In this document: positions 24,961 to 36,626 of the stretch, piece by piece
How the letters are laid out: each line of letters begins with the position of its first letter
How positions within the stretch are numbered: position 1 is the first letter of the stretch
Assembly: GCF_000512585.2 (NCBI RefSeq)
Contig: NC_089242.1
Span: forward strand, 1,922,001-1,986,000
Origin: Kwoniella bestiolae CBS 10118
Lineage: Eukaryota; Basidiomycota; Tremellomycetes; Tremellales; Cryptococcaceae
Length of the DNA stretch: 64,000 nt
Direction of reading: 5' to 3'
Translations under genes and position numbers: made by a program
Notes under the pieces: model-generated
Told to the model about the DNA's origin: nothing
Databases searched by the model: none
The model's input: the letters and a program-made list of their open reading frames with translations, nothing else

Positions 24961-27610
24961 ATGGTATTCAGTAGCATGCTTGGCTTCAGAGCCAAAGGGC
25001 ATCCAAAGGACGAGATGGAAGTCGCTGCCGTCATCGATCCTTCCGCCCACATCGATCCCCAAACGGGTGCTATAATTGAGAAGAAAACGAAGAAGGAGAG
25101 ACTTTTTGTAGCTAGATTGGACGCCATTCTGCTGGTGTACTGCTGTATCAGTCAAGGTAAGTTGCGACTCATGCTGGATTCTTGGTTGCTGCACGAATCC
25201 TGATTCCCCCGTTCGTTGTTCTCATCCCCTATCGCTATAAATGAGCGGAAAGACATGCGTTTCCGTTTCTGAAGCTCTCGGACAAGTGCTGATCGATCAA
25301 ATCCCTCGTGTTTTGTGATCAAATACCTTGATCAACAGAACATTTCAGCAGCATATGTGTCAGGAATGAAAGAGGGTGAGTGACAGATCCGGAATTATTG
25401 GCCCCATTTTTACAAAATGTTGATGTGCTTCTTCACAGAACTGAATCTCTATGGAAACGAATACAATTACTTCACGACGTGCGTACTGCTTCGACGTTGC
25501 AGGAGAGTCCAGAAGCTGATTGTCTGCCTGCCCTCCGATGAACAGCTGGTTCAATGTTGGGTGAGTCAATCCATCTCAATTATCGCATCGCATTGCGTGG
25601 CGGCTAAGTCTGTTCCAGATACGCTATCTTCCTCATCCCCTCTCAAATTATGATCACTAGAGTACGACCTTCCCTCTGGCTGCCGACCCTCGAAGCTTGT
25701 TGGGGCGTTTTGACGATCGGTATGTATAAAGTGCACAGCGCCAAGCAAGTGTATATCCTTAGAGCATTCATCGGAGCACTCGAGGCGACCTGTTATCCGT
25801 AAGTCAAGGACTTTTTGTCATCATGAGTCAGTGGCTGATGATCTTGTCGTCCCCTTCTTCAGTGGTGCTATCATGCTCTTGATGTCCTGGGTGAGTGAGA
25901 TCATCTTTCCAACATGGGATAATTGACTAATTGAGGAGCAGTATACCCCAGTAGAACTAGCTTTCAGAATCGGATTCTATCACTCCTGTCAAACTGGTGA
26001 GTACGCGCAATGTCTCTTAGAAGTTCTTTTGCTGATTTTTGTGGTGGTGACAGTGGGAAATATGGTACGTCATCCAGATCCCTCAACTGATCATGTCCTC
26101 ACCAGATCCCTGTGCTTCTCAGCTTGCCGGTGCACTTCAAGCTGCCATTTACAACAACATGGACGGAATTCACGGAATTTCCGGGTGGAGGTGGATGCTG
26201 GTGAGTTTTGAGGGGCTCCGCCGGTCGTGCCTGAAACTGACCTCCACTTTGCACCTCTCCTTCGCTGTTAGATCATTGACGGTATCCTCACACTCGTTGT
26301 CAGCTTTGCTGGATACGTTCTCATTCCTGATTTCCCCACCAAACCCAACCCAATGGCATTTTGGCTTCGTCCCAAGCATGTTGCCATCGCTGTCGAGCGA
26401 ACCAAGAAGTTCAAGAGAGCCGACAACAAGAAGTTTACCCTTCAATCCGTCAAGAAAGCTCTCACTGGTCCTCTTTTCTACTGTTTTGTGATCCTTTACG
26501 TTTCTTCTGTTCTTGCACAGCAAAGTTACAGTGAGTAGCTGGTTTCTTGACCAGTATCACCTTTGTCACCACCACTTGACGGTCGTCATTGGGGATCGTT
26601 TGTTCCTGCCTTCGCCCGCGCAAAAACACAACAATCGTCCTTGTTGAAAGCTCTTACTGACCTCACTCGTATCGCAAAACAGACTACTTCAACCTCTGGC
26701 TCAAATCTCTCAAAAACCCAGACGGGACATCTGTTTTATCAGTGGCACAAATCAATGCCATACCAATAGGAGGAGGAGGGATAACTGTGTTGACTATCTG
26801 GATCTGGGGTTACATCTCGGACAGATACCAAACGAGATGGATCCCGGTCATTGTGCAAGCTTGTATCGGAATCATACCTGGAATCATCATGTCAATCTGG
26901 AATGTCAGTAATGGTGCGAAGTATTTCTCTTACTTCGTTTGCTATTTGACTTTGGCTACCGTGAGTTCCAACTCCCTTGGGCGGAACTGCTGTCAGGTAA
27001 TTTAATGTGTTTGTGCTCTTAGGCTCCTCCTATCTGGGCTTGGCTGTCTGATCTCAACCCGTTCGATGCCGAACAGAGAGCATTCACTCTAGGTTTCGCT
27101 ATCGCCTTCTATTATGCGTGTGGTGAGTCATAATTCACCTTCAATGAGTCAGGTCGTCAAAAGCAACAAACGCTGATCTTCAAAACAGGAGCATGGTCTG
27201 GACCCCTAATTTGGCCAGCCAAAACAGCACCAGCAAGTCTGATCTTACACCCTTATGTATTGGTCGAAACGGAGTACTGATGTAAAGCTTATTTTTAGCA
27301 TTACAAGTACGGCTGGCAAGTACAAATCGCACTATGGGTCTTGGTCATAATCATGGCTTGCGCCCTGAGATATGTTGAACTCAAGCACATCAGGTAAATA
27401 TCTAATTTTCAGCGGTCTACTTCTGAGAAGCTCTATTGACAAAATTGATTCTCCACCTGCAGACCCAAGAACAGACGAATTGCACAAGAGAAGGAGGATG
27501 CCGCTCGGGCTGCCGAGAGAGAAGCTGAATTACAAGCTGAACAAGATGTGGACAAAAAGGATGTTCAAATTACAAGAATTGCATCAATCCGTTCTAGAGA
27601 TAGCGTTTAG
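24961..27610 (+). CDS. MFS permease, Fen2/Liz1-like pantothenate-type ACS family
   Basis: This is a plasma-membrane organic-anion symporter. The start MVFSSMLGFRAKGHPKDE leads to LDAILLVYCCISQ, then KYLDQQNISAAYVSGMKE and LNLYGNEYNYFTT. After an intron starting near 25481 the protein reads WFNVGYAIFLIPSQIMITR, then VRPSLWLPTLEACWGVLTIG, a pattern I associate with Fen2/Liz1 pantothenate and related transporters. Later helices include GPLFYCFVILYVSSVLAQQ and LTIWIWGYISDRYQTRWIP. The tail is charged (KDVQITRIASIRSRDSV) and cytoplasmic. I count about ten introns. An upstream ATG at 24806 is in another frame with no linking intron, so I chose 24961. Pantothenate as substrate is a family guess. Confidence 0.88.
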
Positions 27611-28317
27611 TCAGATCCGGACTTGCGCTGGGCAATATTGCGATGTCGTATAGGGTTAGGGAGAAAACTTGGTCATAGTGGGTAAAAAGGTTTAAATTGT
27701 ATTTGGGTGATTTAGTTCAGTTGTCAAGTCGAATGAGTTGAGGTGCTAGACGGCACATGCTATGTAGGTAGTAGGCACGTTGTGGGTCTTTGCTTCAGTT
27801 GAACAGTATGAGAATATGAATTGCTGTCACATTTCTATATTCGAAGTAGTCGAACTTGATAAATATGTAGCTTAACATCCCCCCATTCGCGTTCTGATGA
27901 GTGTATCGTGACGATTCTCCTTACGCGTCAAATCTCCCATTCATGATGAAGAAATTGCTGAGTCTTTCGTCTGTCCGAAACACTTCACGATACTGTACTG
28001 CACAATTTCTCTCTCCTCATCTTGTGTGACACAGAGCGATTTTGAAAATCATGCGTGCCAAAGTATTTCAGGAGAGTTGCCTAGTTTCTGATCAGACATC
28101 ATCGAGCTAAGCTCGCGATCCTGTAAAATGTGACACCGTTGAATGATCCGATGAACGACCTCGAGGCTCAGTGTGCATTGATTGGTAGCTCGGCACACTT
28201 CAGATCCTTTGGATATTCTGACCATACCGCTTTCGTCGTCAAGGGACTAATATCAAACCGAAGGTAGCACCTCGAGTACAAGACAGCAATATACTACACA
28301 AGGGGTTCTTCGTCTAG
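27611..28317. other. Intergenic, 3' flank of the permease
   Basis: AT-rich 3' UTR and spacer. I see no gene before the structured element at 28318. Confidence 0.4.
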
Positions 28318-28414
28318 CGGGATCCGAAGAGAAGGTGAGCAGAAGACAGTCAAGTGTGTCTGAGCACTGCCTCACCTTGGTATGGGTGAGTTCGAAATGA
28401 CTCGATCCCGTTTT
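28318..28414 (+). ncRNA. Candidate structured RNA with nested stems and a TTTT end
   Basis: The outer stem CGGGATC (28318-28324) pairs perfectly with GATCCCG (28404-28410). Inside, AAGGTGAG (28332-28339) pairs with CTCACCTT (28371-28378), and AGACA (28344-28348) pairs with TGTCT (28357-28361). A 3' hairpin GAGT-TCGAAATG-ACTC (28388-28403) abuts the outer stem, like a tRNA T-arm next to its acceptor stem. TTTT follows at 28411, as at RNA polymerase III ends. I could not fit a proper D-arm or seven-base anticodon loop, so it is not a normal tRNA. It could be a tRNA relic, a small RNA, or a chance fold. The strand follows from the TTTT. Confidence 0.3.
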
Positions 28415-28620
28415 CAGATCCCTCATTTATTCAGCATGAGAAATTGAACCCCTCCTTTGTTAAGCTTGGATGGATAATTCAGGTCAGTCCAGGCTGTACA
28501 CTCCAAGCTTTTCTTGAAGTGAGACTAGGAATCAGAGATATACAAGCTGTTTCGTCGAAGTTTCTTCTTTCTGCCTTCCTCTTTTGTCTCAATCAGTAGC
28601 ACTGCCAAACCCTGATTCAA

Positions 28621-28648
28621 CCGATTAGCCTTTTACCGGATTAGCCGG
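28621..28648. promoter_or_regulatory. Repeated GATTAGCC motif upstream of the DUF1349 gene
   Basis: CCGATTAGCC (28621-28630) is followed by CCGGATTAGCCGG (28636-28648), which contains CGG-N5-CCG, a layout that Zn2Cys6 factors often bind. It lies about 133 bases before the DUF1349 start. The same core occurs before the amine oxidase gene. Binding is inferred. Confidence 0.4.
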
Positions 28649-28780
28649 ACCGGATCTCACACGTCATCACCTGTCATCTCAACTTCCCACTTGGCAACGA
28701 GACACTCCTTTGGTCATCTGTAGCAAGCATTGTCTTGCTCAAAATGCTCACTGCTCAATCGTACCATTAGCCAGACCAAG

Positions 28781-29534
28781 ATGACCACCATCTCATTCAA
28801 TGACACCCGCTGGAAGCCCCTCGGCAAAGTCACACATAAACCCACCATCTCCAAGGACGGGAACGAGATCCGCTTCCCTACGGAAGCGGGTACGGATTGG
28901 TGGAGAACGCCCGAGGTAGACAGTCAGAATGGTCTCGTATATGGATATGATCAGGCCATAGGAAAGGAGGGGCTGGAGATCAGCGTAGACGTAGATGTGA
29001 GGCCAGAAATTCAAGTAGGTTTCTTGTGTCCTTGGGGTGACATCACGAGCTGATGGCTCTGTCTGATCTGGTAGTAGTGAGTATAGAGTTATGAGTAATG
29101 GTCGCTTGACTTTATGTTGATCAGGAGGTCTTAGCGATCAAGCAGCTCTGTTCCTGAAACTAGATGATATTACCTGGATCAAAGCTGGACTAGAATTCGA
29201 TAACGGGAAGATCTGGGCTGGGGTAGTGATTACAAGTCCTTATTCAGATTGGTAAGTGTGGTGGATCTAAATCGACGAAGCGGGACTACAGAATTGATCG
29301 GCATGAGACAGGTCACTACAATCACCTCCACCAGATCAATCACGTTTCACATTTGCACTTAAAGGTCAGAAGCTGAAAGTGTACCTCAACGACGAAATGA
29401 TCCGAGAAGTCAATGTTTTCGGTGATGGAAAAGCTCAAAAAGGTTTTGTGGGGGTGATGGGATGTTCACCTAAAGGAGGGGGTGCAGAGGTCACATTCAG
29501 GGATTTCACGGTGAGGGAAGGTGTTAGAGATTGA
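28781..29534 (+). CDS. DUF1349 family protein (concanavalin-like fold)
   Basis: This matches DUF1349 (YesU/'regulation of enolase'-like), a jelly-roll fold of unclear biochemical role that often suggests carbohydrate binding. The start is MTTISFNDTRWKPLGK. Family landmarks are TDWWRTPEV in exon 1, SDQAALFLKLDDITWIKAGL and EFDNGKIWAGVVITSPYSDW in exon 2, and SRFTFALKGQKLKVYL with FVGVMGCSPKGGGAEVTFRD in the last exon; it stops at 29534. There are two clear introns (donor after EIQ near 29013, and one after PYSDW near 29250). Length, about 200 residues, is normal for the family. There is no signal peptide, so it is probably cytosolic. A likely regulatory motif lies about 133 bases upstream. Confidence 0.85.
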
Positions 29535-30083
29535 TGAGTCACGTCGTAGAAGAGCGGATCGTCGTGTACGGCACATAGCACTGAAATGAAAATGATCTGC
29601 TTTCTCATCTATCACAGTAAATAGTGAGGTCATGTTTGAATAGAGAGTGAGCTCATATTGTGTATTCGACTGGTGGTTCCTCGATCATGCTGAGATACCA
29701 TCAGCACAAAGAGGATGGGGATCCTAAGCCATCTTTTGATTGATTATTCCGGAGGACAGCACAATCTCACACCGATCATACACGAACACGAGGATCCGAG
29801 CCATGTGAGCAAATGAAGGTGACACGATCACCCAAAGGACATCGTTAACGTAAGTACGATTACTGATGGTCGCCACCCATAACAGCCCTGAATCAGATCG
29901 GCTGTCATACTTACTGGCAAGATCATGTCTTTGCTTGGCAACGTGGGGACAAGGCATGAGAAAGACATTCATCGCGTGGGTATGATGTTATCTATATAAG
30001 CTGCTTTTAGACCAGTTGTTCTGCTTTTCTTCCCTTATCTCATCTCACATTCTTATCACAACCAAGCATCAGAATCTGATGCT
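29535..30083. other. Intergenic, no supported gene
   Basis: 3' UTR of the DUF1349 gene and upstream flank of the next gene. TATATAAG at about 29993-30000 could be a TATA box for the gene starting at 30084. Confidence 0.4.
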
Positions 30084-31146
30084 ATGATTATTGAACCCTC
30101 TCCACCTGTTCCCTTGTCTCCTTCTTCCCTTGTCTCCTTCTTCCCTTGTCTCCTTCTTCCCTTCTCTCCTTCTTCCCTTCTCTCCTTCTCCCTTTCTTCC
30201 CTCTCTCCCTTTCTCCCCTTCTTCCTTTCGTTCCTTCTTCCCTTCGTTCCTTCTCCCCCCAAAGCCCTGCACGCATCTTACACTCTTTTCTGCGAATGTG
30301 GAAAGGATGAGGTAAGGTCATCTGGACTTCCGTAAGTGTCATTTGGCAAGATACCAGCGACCAAGATCTGACAGTCTCGTATGTCACAGATTCTCACCCG
30401 TGAATTTCGATCCACCAATCCCCTCGCCCTCCAGCTGCACGACTAGGGAATCTTTCTGCGACGCCGTTGAAGACCGAATGATGAAAGGTATCAACAGCAG
30501 TCGTACCCTGCCTCGCTCCCACGTCATTCGAGAGGTTCGCGAGTTCAGCATATTGTATCTGGCGGATGAATCTCTGGGACAATGCCAAATCATTGATAAG
30601 ATCCCTCAAAACCCATTGACAACGAGCACTATGAGAGATTCTGGTCCCGTGACCAAGATCTCTCCAAGCCTGAATGTAGTCGGCCATTCACCTCCCAAAA
30701 CTTACCTGCGAATCCGCCCCGCTGGAACCTACTACCACAAATTACCCATGACTACCTCTCTTGAAGTGAAAGTGGTCATCAACGTCAATTGGTCAGAATG
30801 TCACACGAAAGGATTCGTCGATTCCGGAATCGTCGAACCACTCGAAGATACGCAATCATGGGATGAAGCAGGACTTATCAAGCTTCAGGTTTCTGCTCTC
30901 CCACGGCACACCATGTCATTCCCTAGATTGGGTTTACGCACGACCGGGTCCCCATATTTCTGGGCGACTGCTACAGGGGCGTACGCCCACGAGTTGAACC
31001 TGCAGGTGGAAGCTAAGGTTTATTTGAACGGATTGTCTACGCCGAGACAACAAGACAAGAAGTTCAATGTCTGGATCTTTCCTCAACCACAATCACGGGA
31101 GAACCACAACCACGGGAGAAGCCATGTAGCCCAACATCATGGCTAG
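30084..31146 (+). CDS. Unrecognised protein with repeat-coded hydrophobic N-terminus
   Basis: I do not recognise this protein. Exon 1 (30084-30331) opens MIIEPSPPVPLSPSS and then codes about 50 Leu/Ser/Phe/Pro residues from a 16-base pyrimidine repeat. A 57-base intron (30332-30388, GTAAGT to CACAG) joins it in frame to FSPVNFDPPIPSPSS in a long second exon. That part runs through CDAVEDRMMKGINSS, LYLADESLGQCQIID, PPKTYLRIRPAGTYYHK, SLEVKVVINVNWSEC and NLQVEAKVYLNGL and is rich in likely beta strands. It ends in a His/Asn tail. The exact splice phase supports exon 1 being translated, although a start inside exon 2 (30343 frame) is possible. The N-terminus could act as a membrane anchor or may be only low complexity. 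Confidence 0.5.
30111..30206. repeat. 16-base pyrimidine tandem repeat inside a coding exon
   Basis: The unit CCCTTGTCTCCTTCTT occurs exactly at 30111-30126, 30127-30142 and 30143-30158. Copies with a single change (CCCTTCTCTCCTTCTT and a close form) follow at 30159-30174 and 30175-30190, then the repeat decays through about 30258. As 16 is not a multiple of 3, the coded peptide repeats every 48 bases. Confidence 0.9.
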
Positions 31147-31837
31147 ACTTTGTGAAAGGTGGCAGAAGAGGTCAAGAGATCGCGTTGGGAACTGGGAACC
31201 AGGTTCGACTTCGACACCTGCTGGTACCGACTCCGATTATTGTCGATGAATGATGCGTGGTGAAGCGGATCCTCCCTTCCGCGTCGGTTATGCTTACATA
31301 TGCGTGTAGCTGTATCTTGCCTTCCGTTCCGACCGAGGAGTAAGTGACTGGCATTCGCTTCATATGCACATACTGACTCGTTTCCTAATCAATCTTCTCG
31401 GATATACACGTACTTCCCCGACCTACAGATTTGCCCAAAGCATCCATCGATGGCTATATGTGTTGGATCGTTGATGTAGGCGATTCTCATTGGGAAGTAA
31501 CAATTTGGGGCTGATATTGGTGTGTCTACAGCAGCTCGGGAGAGATCATCGTATCGTATTGGCGACTAGGATGTCAGTCAAGTCATTGAAGGAGCTAGTC
31601 ACGTCTGTGCGAGAAGGGTATGATATCTCAGGAGTACCCGGTATACTTGGAGGTATTTCTCGGGGTGATGTGTTAATATGCTTGCGTTAATCGACTGAGG
31701 ATATTCTTTGACACTGACGTGAAAAGGGATGGGACGTAATGTACTGGAGCGATATAAACAGAATTATCAGTGGATGGATTCATTATTCGCTTTTTCAATG
31801 ATCATAGGCAGGGTTCTGCATTATTTCACTATGTTAA
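31147..31837. other. Intergenic, no supported gene
   Basis: A 66-codon frame at 31490-31690 exists but shows no domain and no linking introns to either side. I see nothing else. Confidence 0.4.
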
Positions 31838-32137
31838 GTGACTCCGGGAAATAACATCCGAATCAGAGTTATAAAGCTGCGACTCCGAGGACCAGCGAAG
31901 TCTATGTCGGAACTCCTCGAAGCCCAGCCCCCATATACCGAGGAGATGATCAAAACCGTCCCATCTGAGCTGGATCTTAATGAACACCTGAAATTCCTCG
32001 ATGATAAATGGGGTGATTCGGTGCTCGGGGCTATCTCGACTGTAGAGCAACCTGAAGACGGTACAATCCTTGTTCCGGTGTTTACCCCTGTTCCAAAACC
32101 GGAGCCCGGAAAGATCCTTGGGCAAGTGGACGAGTAG
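31838..32137 (+). CDS. Small unrecognised protein (or last exon of one)
   Basis: I do not recognise it. The 99-codon frame has a protein-like, acidic and Pro-rich composition: SMSELLEAQPPYTEEMIK, LDLNEHLKFLDDKWGDSV and VPVFTPVPKPEPGKILG. The first 20 or so residues (MTPGNNIRIRVIKLRLRG) are unlike the rest and could be non-coding or an intron remnant, with MSELLEAQPPYTEE at about 31904 the better start. No membrane or signal segment. Confidence 0.35.
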   Translation: MTPGNNIRIRVIKLRLRGPAKSMSELLEAQPPYTEEMIKTVPSELDLNEHLKFLDDKWGDSVLGAISTVEQPEDGTILVPVFTPVPKPEPGKILGQVDE

Positions 32138-32663
32138 CGAAAAGGAAATCATCCCCCGCCCACAGCGAGGACTCGCTCTGTGATCCCTGCATGTGATACG
32201 ACACGGGCGTGTGCGCTAGTAGTGGCGTGTTCATGAAGTCCAGTGATGCGATCTAGCATGTGAGAGACGCCACCTTGCCCTAGAGAGCAACTGAGCTTGG
32301 ATTGTCTAAATCATCCGGGTGGTCGTAATGAAGCGATCTCTCTTGAGATCTATGACAGCCTTCTGCATTGTCTCAGCATATTTATCGGTGCGAAGAGATT
32401 AGATCTGAACTATAAATATAAGTTTGCATTTCCGAGAAGTAAGCTTATCCAAAAGTTACCAAAAGCACATGCGGAGAGCGACAAAAGCAGACAGATTCGA
32501 GCACCCAGAAGAAGGTAAGGTATCTTACATCCTGATTAGGAGGAAAAGGGGGTATCTCGACGAACCGAGGGGTATCGACTGACAAGGACACTTGGTACGC
32601 CCGGAAGAAAAGAAAAAAGAAGATAAACTCTATTATATTTTGTAATTTGACTTGTTGATCAGA
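32138..32663. other. Intergenic between convergent genes
   Basis: 3' flanks of the small plus-strand gene and of the RasGAP. No supported feature. Confidence 0.4.
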
Positions 32664-35615
32664 TCATCTTCGTTTTGAGAACAACTGCATAATCAAATAC
32701 CAAATCAGCTTCCGATCGTTATGTTCAGATTGGGAATAAACCTCACTCACCTTATTGAACAACGCCAACACCTTCGGCACATTCAGCTGTACATATTCCA
32801 AATCCAACATTGCCTGTTGATCTTTCTGCTTTTCCAGTAAATCATCGATCTTCAGATCCATCTCCAAGATAGGCTTTTCACGTCCTTTGAAATGCAGGGC
32901 TATGATGAATGTTCCGGGAGTGGGGGAAGTGATGTTGAAGTAGATGTTCACGCGGCTGTGTGAAATAGTTCGACATTAGCTGTAGGCCATACCAACGAGA
33001 ATGGTCGTAAGAGTACGAGCAATCACTCCAGAAAGATGATGGTGTTCTGGTTAATGAGGATACCCCGTACTCACCGATTCTCCGGTACGTTACTCTCCAT
33101 AATAATCCCCTCCTTCTCAAACTGCGTATGCGTGAACCTATACGGCCCAAGCACCTGATTCTTAATCTGTTTCTTCTCCTTCCCATTAACGGTCACCACT
33201 CCTACCCCACCCGAGCTCGCCCCCTTCTCTTTCGAACTAGTCAGACGGACATTCTGGAGATACGCCTTGTACTGTTCCAACTGCGACCTCAAATAGTTAT
33301 TATGGTCGCATATCGTCTTGTAGACCGCTTCCAACGATCTCGTCTCAAGGACGACTTTCTCTTTCGTGTTGCCCAGATGGACCATCTCGGCCGCTACCTC
33401 ATCTTGGATTATTTTGTAATTATCCTCTAGGTCTACTACCCCCGCTCCTTCCAATTCACTCAGCAGGGCTTGTACCTTGATACCTCGACGAACAAGGACT
33501 GGATCTTTGGACGTTGCTGCTCGCTCGGCTAAGCCTGGTAGGTCGATGGGTCGTTTATCCGCTATTTGGGGCATTGATCGAAGGAGTTGGACGAATATCG
33601 ATTTGGCCTCCATGTAGTTTATGTCATTCTGAGTTACACTATCTGACATGAGTGCTGTGGAGAGATCTTGGATAGGTGTTTCCCATCGGGAGTATAGAGG
33701 CAATTCGATAGACCTGTTCTCTTTACGTGGGACTTGGCCTGGTGCTGCACCTAGATCATCAAGTAGTATACGCAGATGGTGTTTCTCGTTGGGTGACTGG
33801 AAACAGAGTGAGCTCATTGACCACAACGATTTGGATCTTCAACTCACCAGTACCTCCATATGCTGCATTAACAGCGAATGGGTGTTGTACAGCTCATTCA
33901 GCGTGATGTTGATCTGCAGATCCTTCTTCGACAAAGCCATATACTGGTCGAGCTGCAAGAATGATGATTGAGCTTGCGATCAGAGGGCGATTATCCCAGT
34001 TGCATCAACTCACCTCCAATGACTCGTAGAAATCCCCTACTTCGCACAAAGCATTTAAGAACTGGTTCATCCTGACTTTGTTGTTCTCCACGAACGGGTT
34101 CAGAGACATCATATATTGTTCCTTTGCGTAACTCGGTTTGTTAGCGAGGTTCTGGAGCATTTTTGCGATCTAAGAGCGTGACAACGGATTAGCCATATAT
34201 ATCATGGATGCTCGAGCAATATGGAATGAACGACTCACCAAGGTCAAAGTCCTCCTAGGGTGTTTGGCCGGTACTCCATCTACCAGCATATAAGCTTGAG
34301 GGGTGACTATAGCAGGATTGATGAACCGCAGGAAGAAGAAACCGCCAATAAGGGAGCAGATACTTGCGTCAGAGGCGTCTGGGTATTTCCTCTGCGAGAT
34401 ACGTGGTATCATCAGTACAGTTACCGATAGACACCATGTAGAAACCCAATCACTCACCCTCGTCAAACTCCTAATCTGCTTACATATCCACCTAATACCA
34501 TACGGAACGGTATCCATACTTTCTATAATCGTCGCCAAGAAGGTATTGGCGATCTCCATCAACATAGTCAACCTAGGTACGATGATAGCTTGCACATCCG
34601 CATTGGCCGCTGCTACTTCCGGGGGTACACCTCGGGGTAAGGACGGCGGGAGTGTACCTGTATCCTCCTCTATCTGCTGTATCATCTGTTCGTATACCTG
34701 TAAAATTCCACATTTAGCTTGATCCTGCTAAAACAAAGCTCGCTTTCAGAAAGCTAAGTGAGCTCACCTTCAAGGGGTTGATCTCCAGATTCAGATCCTT
34801 ATGCTCTATCAGACTATTTATCCTATCTGCCAGGACACTCTTCAAGTAACTCTGACCTGGACCTCGGCGGGTGTAGGTAGTCATCATACGCGATACGGGT
34901 GTATTGGCACGCAGTAACGATCCGAATTCCGTGGTAGTTTCGAATTGCGCGGAAAGAACGCTCTGCAAAGTCACCATGACACAAATATATCAGCTATCGT
35001 TATCTGCACCCTAGCTGAGTAGAGGGAATCCTCACCCACCTGAAACATAGTCAACAGCAAATGCTCTTCCCTCTGCTCATACTGATTCCCATACAACGTG
35101 AACATCACCGTCTGAAGCAACGTATCAATCTCGGCGAGACTGACCAGTCGACACAGACTCGCCACATGTCTAGGTTCAGACTGCAGGAGGAAGAACAAAT
35201 TGGCATATTGGTTCATCTTCCGTTCATCGGGCCACAGTCCGCTCTCCTCGTCTATCTCCTCTAGCGTCTCTGCCACCTCCCGCTTCTCATCCGCCGCCAT
35301 CCTATTTTGAATCAACAATGCGATTCTCGAATCTAGATACCTAACGTCCCGCTCTAGCACAAAGTTCTTCTTGGACTGCGAGGAGATCCGCGATTTCAAA
35401 TCACGTAGTCTCTTTTGGGCTCTGGCGAGCTCATCTTCCAATTCGACGTCCTGTTCTGCCGCGAGGGAGTACATCGCATTGACGGAATATCGGTTCGTCA
35501 TTCTGTTGGTGAGTCGGCGGGATGCGTGGGATTGAGATGAGCCGGAGGGAGAGGCGAGCCCGCCGGGGATGGTACTATTCCCTGCTGCTGAGGAAGTCAT
35601 GGTCATTGTTGACAT
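32664..35615 (-). CDS. Ras GTPase-activating protein, S. pombe Gap1/Sar1 type
   Basis: This protein speeds GTP hydrolysis by Ras. It starts MSTMTMTSSAAGNSTIPG, has a coiled coil around VELEDELARAQKRLRDLKSR, then the RasGAP domain. In that domain the SLLRANTPVSRMM segment lines up with the arginine-finger loop, and FFFLRFINPAIVTPQAYML is the structural RasGAP signature. C-terminal to it lies the RasGAP_C domain shared with IQGAPs, including YRFTHTQFEKEGIIMESNVP and FFNITSPTPG-like strands (YFNITSPTPGTFIIALHFKG), ending ALFNKLFSKRR at 32664 after a last small exon. There is no calponin-homology domain or IQ motif, so it is of the short Gap1 kind rather than a true IQGAP. About eight introns. 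Membrane-linked Ras control is the expected role. Confidence 0.9.
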
Positions 35616-36626
35616 GATGGGAATGTCGGAGGAGGGTAATAGGTGTTATTGATTGTCTTATCTCCTGATGGTTCTGAGCCCCGAAGATGGATTTGAGAGA
35701 TAACGATTGGATTGTCGGAAGTAGATATGACAAGGTACAAGATCAATTCGCTATTATGTCGTAAGCATCAATGATCTTCCAGGGGGTCGTAGGAATGATT
35801 GCACCTTAACTCTGCTATGTGACGATCTGGGATGTATCGCAAGTGCGAATGAAAGGCGTTGATAGCGTGAACAAAGGAGTAGGAGTAGGAGTAGGCGACT
35901 AAACTGGATACGATTGGGAGTTACGCGTGAGAGCGAAGTGAAGCGCGTTTCGTTGTTGTTGTTTTTGTTGTTGTTGTTGCTTTAGCCGTTGTTAGGGGTT
36001 ATCGACGGTATGTAGACGTCGACACAATGGTCACTATAAAGAGGTATGTATAGATATGAGGGTATGATACAGTCTTTGAAACAAGAGAGATAAGAGATGG
36101 TAGTCGAGTAGTGTGGTAGTATGGTGGGTAAGGTAACCTTATTCTCAATGGACATGAGAGAAACCAACAACAAAGACAGACAAAGACAATTGAACCCACT
36201 CAAAGTCCCTACGGAAAAGGTACGTGCGTAACTATGCCAACAGATATTCCTGATTAGGAAATATTACAATACCAACCACACTCAAATACAACATTGTTTG
36301 TTTGTCTGTTGTATATGTCAAATACAAAAACAAGCTTAATCAAACTAATCCCCTTAGCTCATTTGCTAATACGCTAAAGAACAGGAAACCGTACAGGACC
36401 GAATCTCAGTCAATGTACAGCTGAGAGAGGGGGATGGTCAAATCGACGTCAAGCTGATTGTTCATGCTGGACCATCACACACCATCTCATAGGTAGGTAG
36501 GCAGGTGATAAACATTTGCATCGAATGACAAGAATCACTGCCACCTGTTATTCCTGTAATTGATTTTTACCCCCGAGCTGACCCCATCACTGACAGCTTA
36601 ACAAGTCTCTTCGCCCTCATCCTTGA
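35616..36626. other. Intergenic, promoter of the RasGAP gene and 3' end of TMA7
   Basis: Contains simple sequence: GTAGGA repeats near 35878-35897 and a GTT-rich tract near 35951-35980, which probably lies in the RasGAP promoter or leader. No frame reads as protein. Confidence 0.5.

Noticed and set aside
28318..28410. Complete tRNA gene
   Set aside because: The acceptor-like stem and T-arm-like hairpin are present, but there is no proper D-arm or seven-base anticodon loop, so I list it only as a candidate structured RNA.
30069..30272. Minus-strand Glu/Arg/Lys-rich frames
   Set aside because: They are the reverse reading of the 16-base pyrimidine repeat and have no other support.
35878..35980. 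GTAGGA and GTT tracts as a possible centromere or transposon end
   Set aside because: Short simple-sequence tracts with no larger repeat structure around them.
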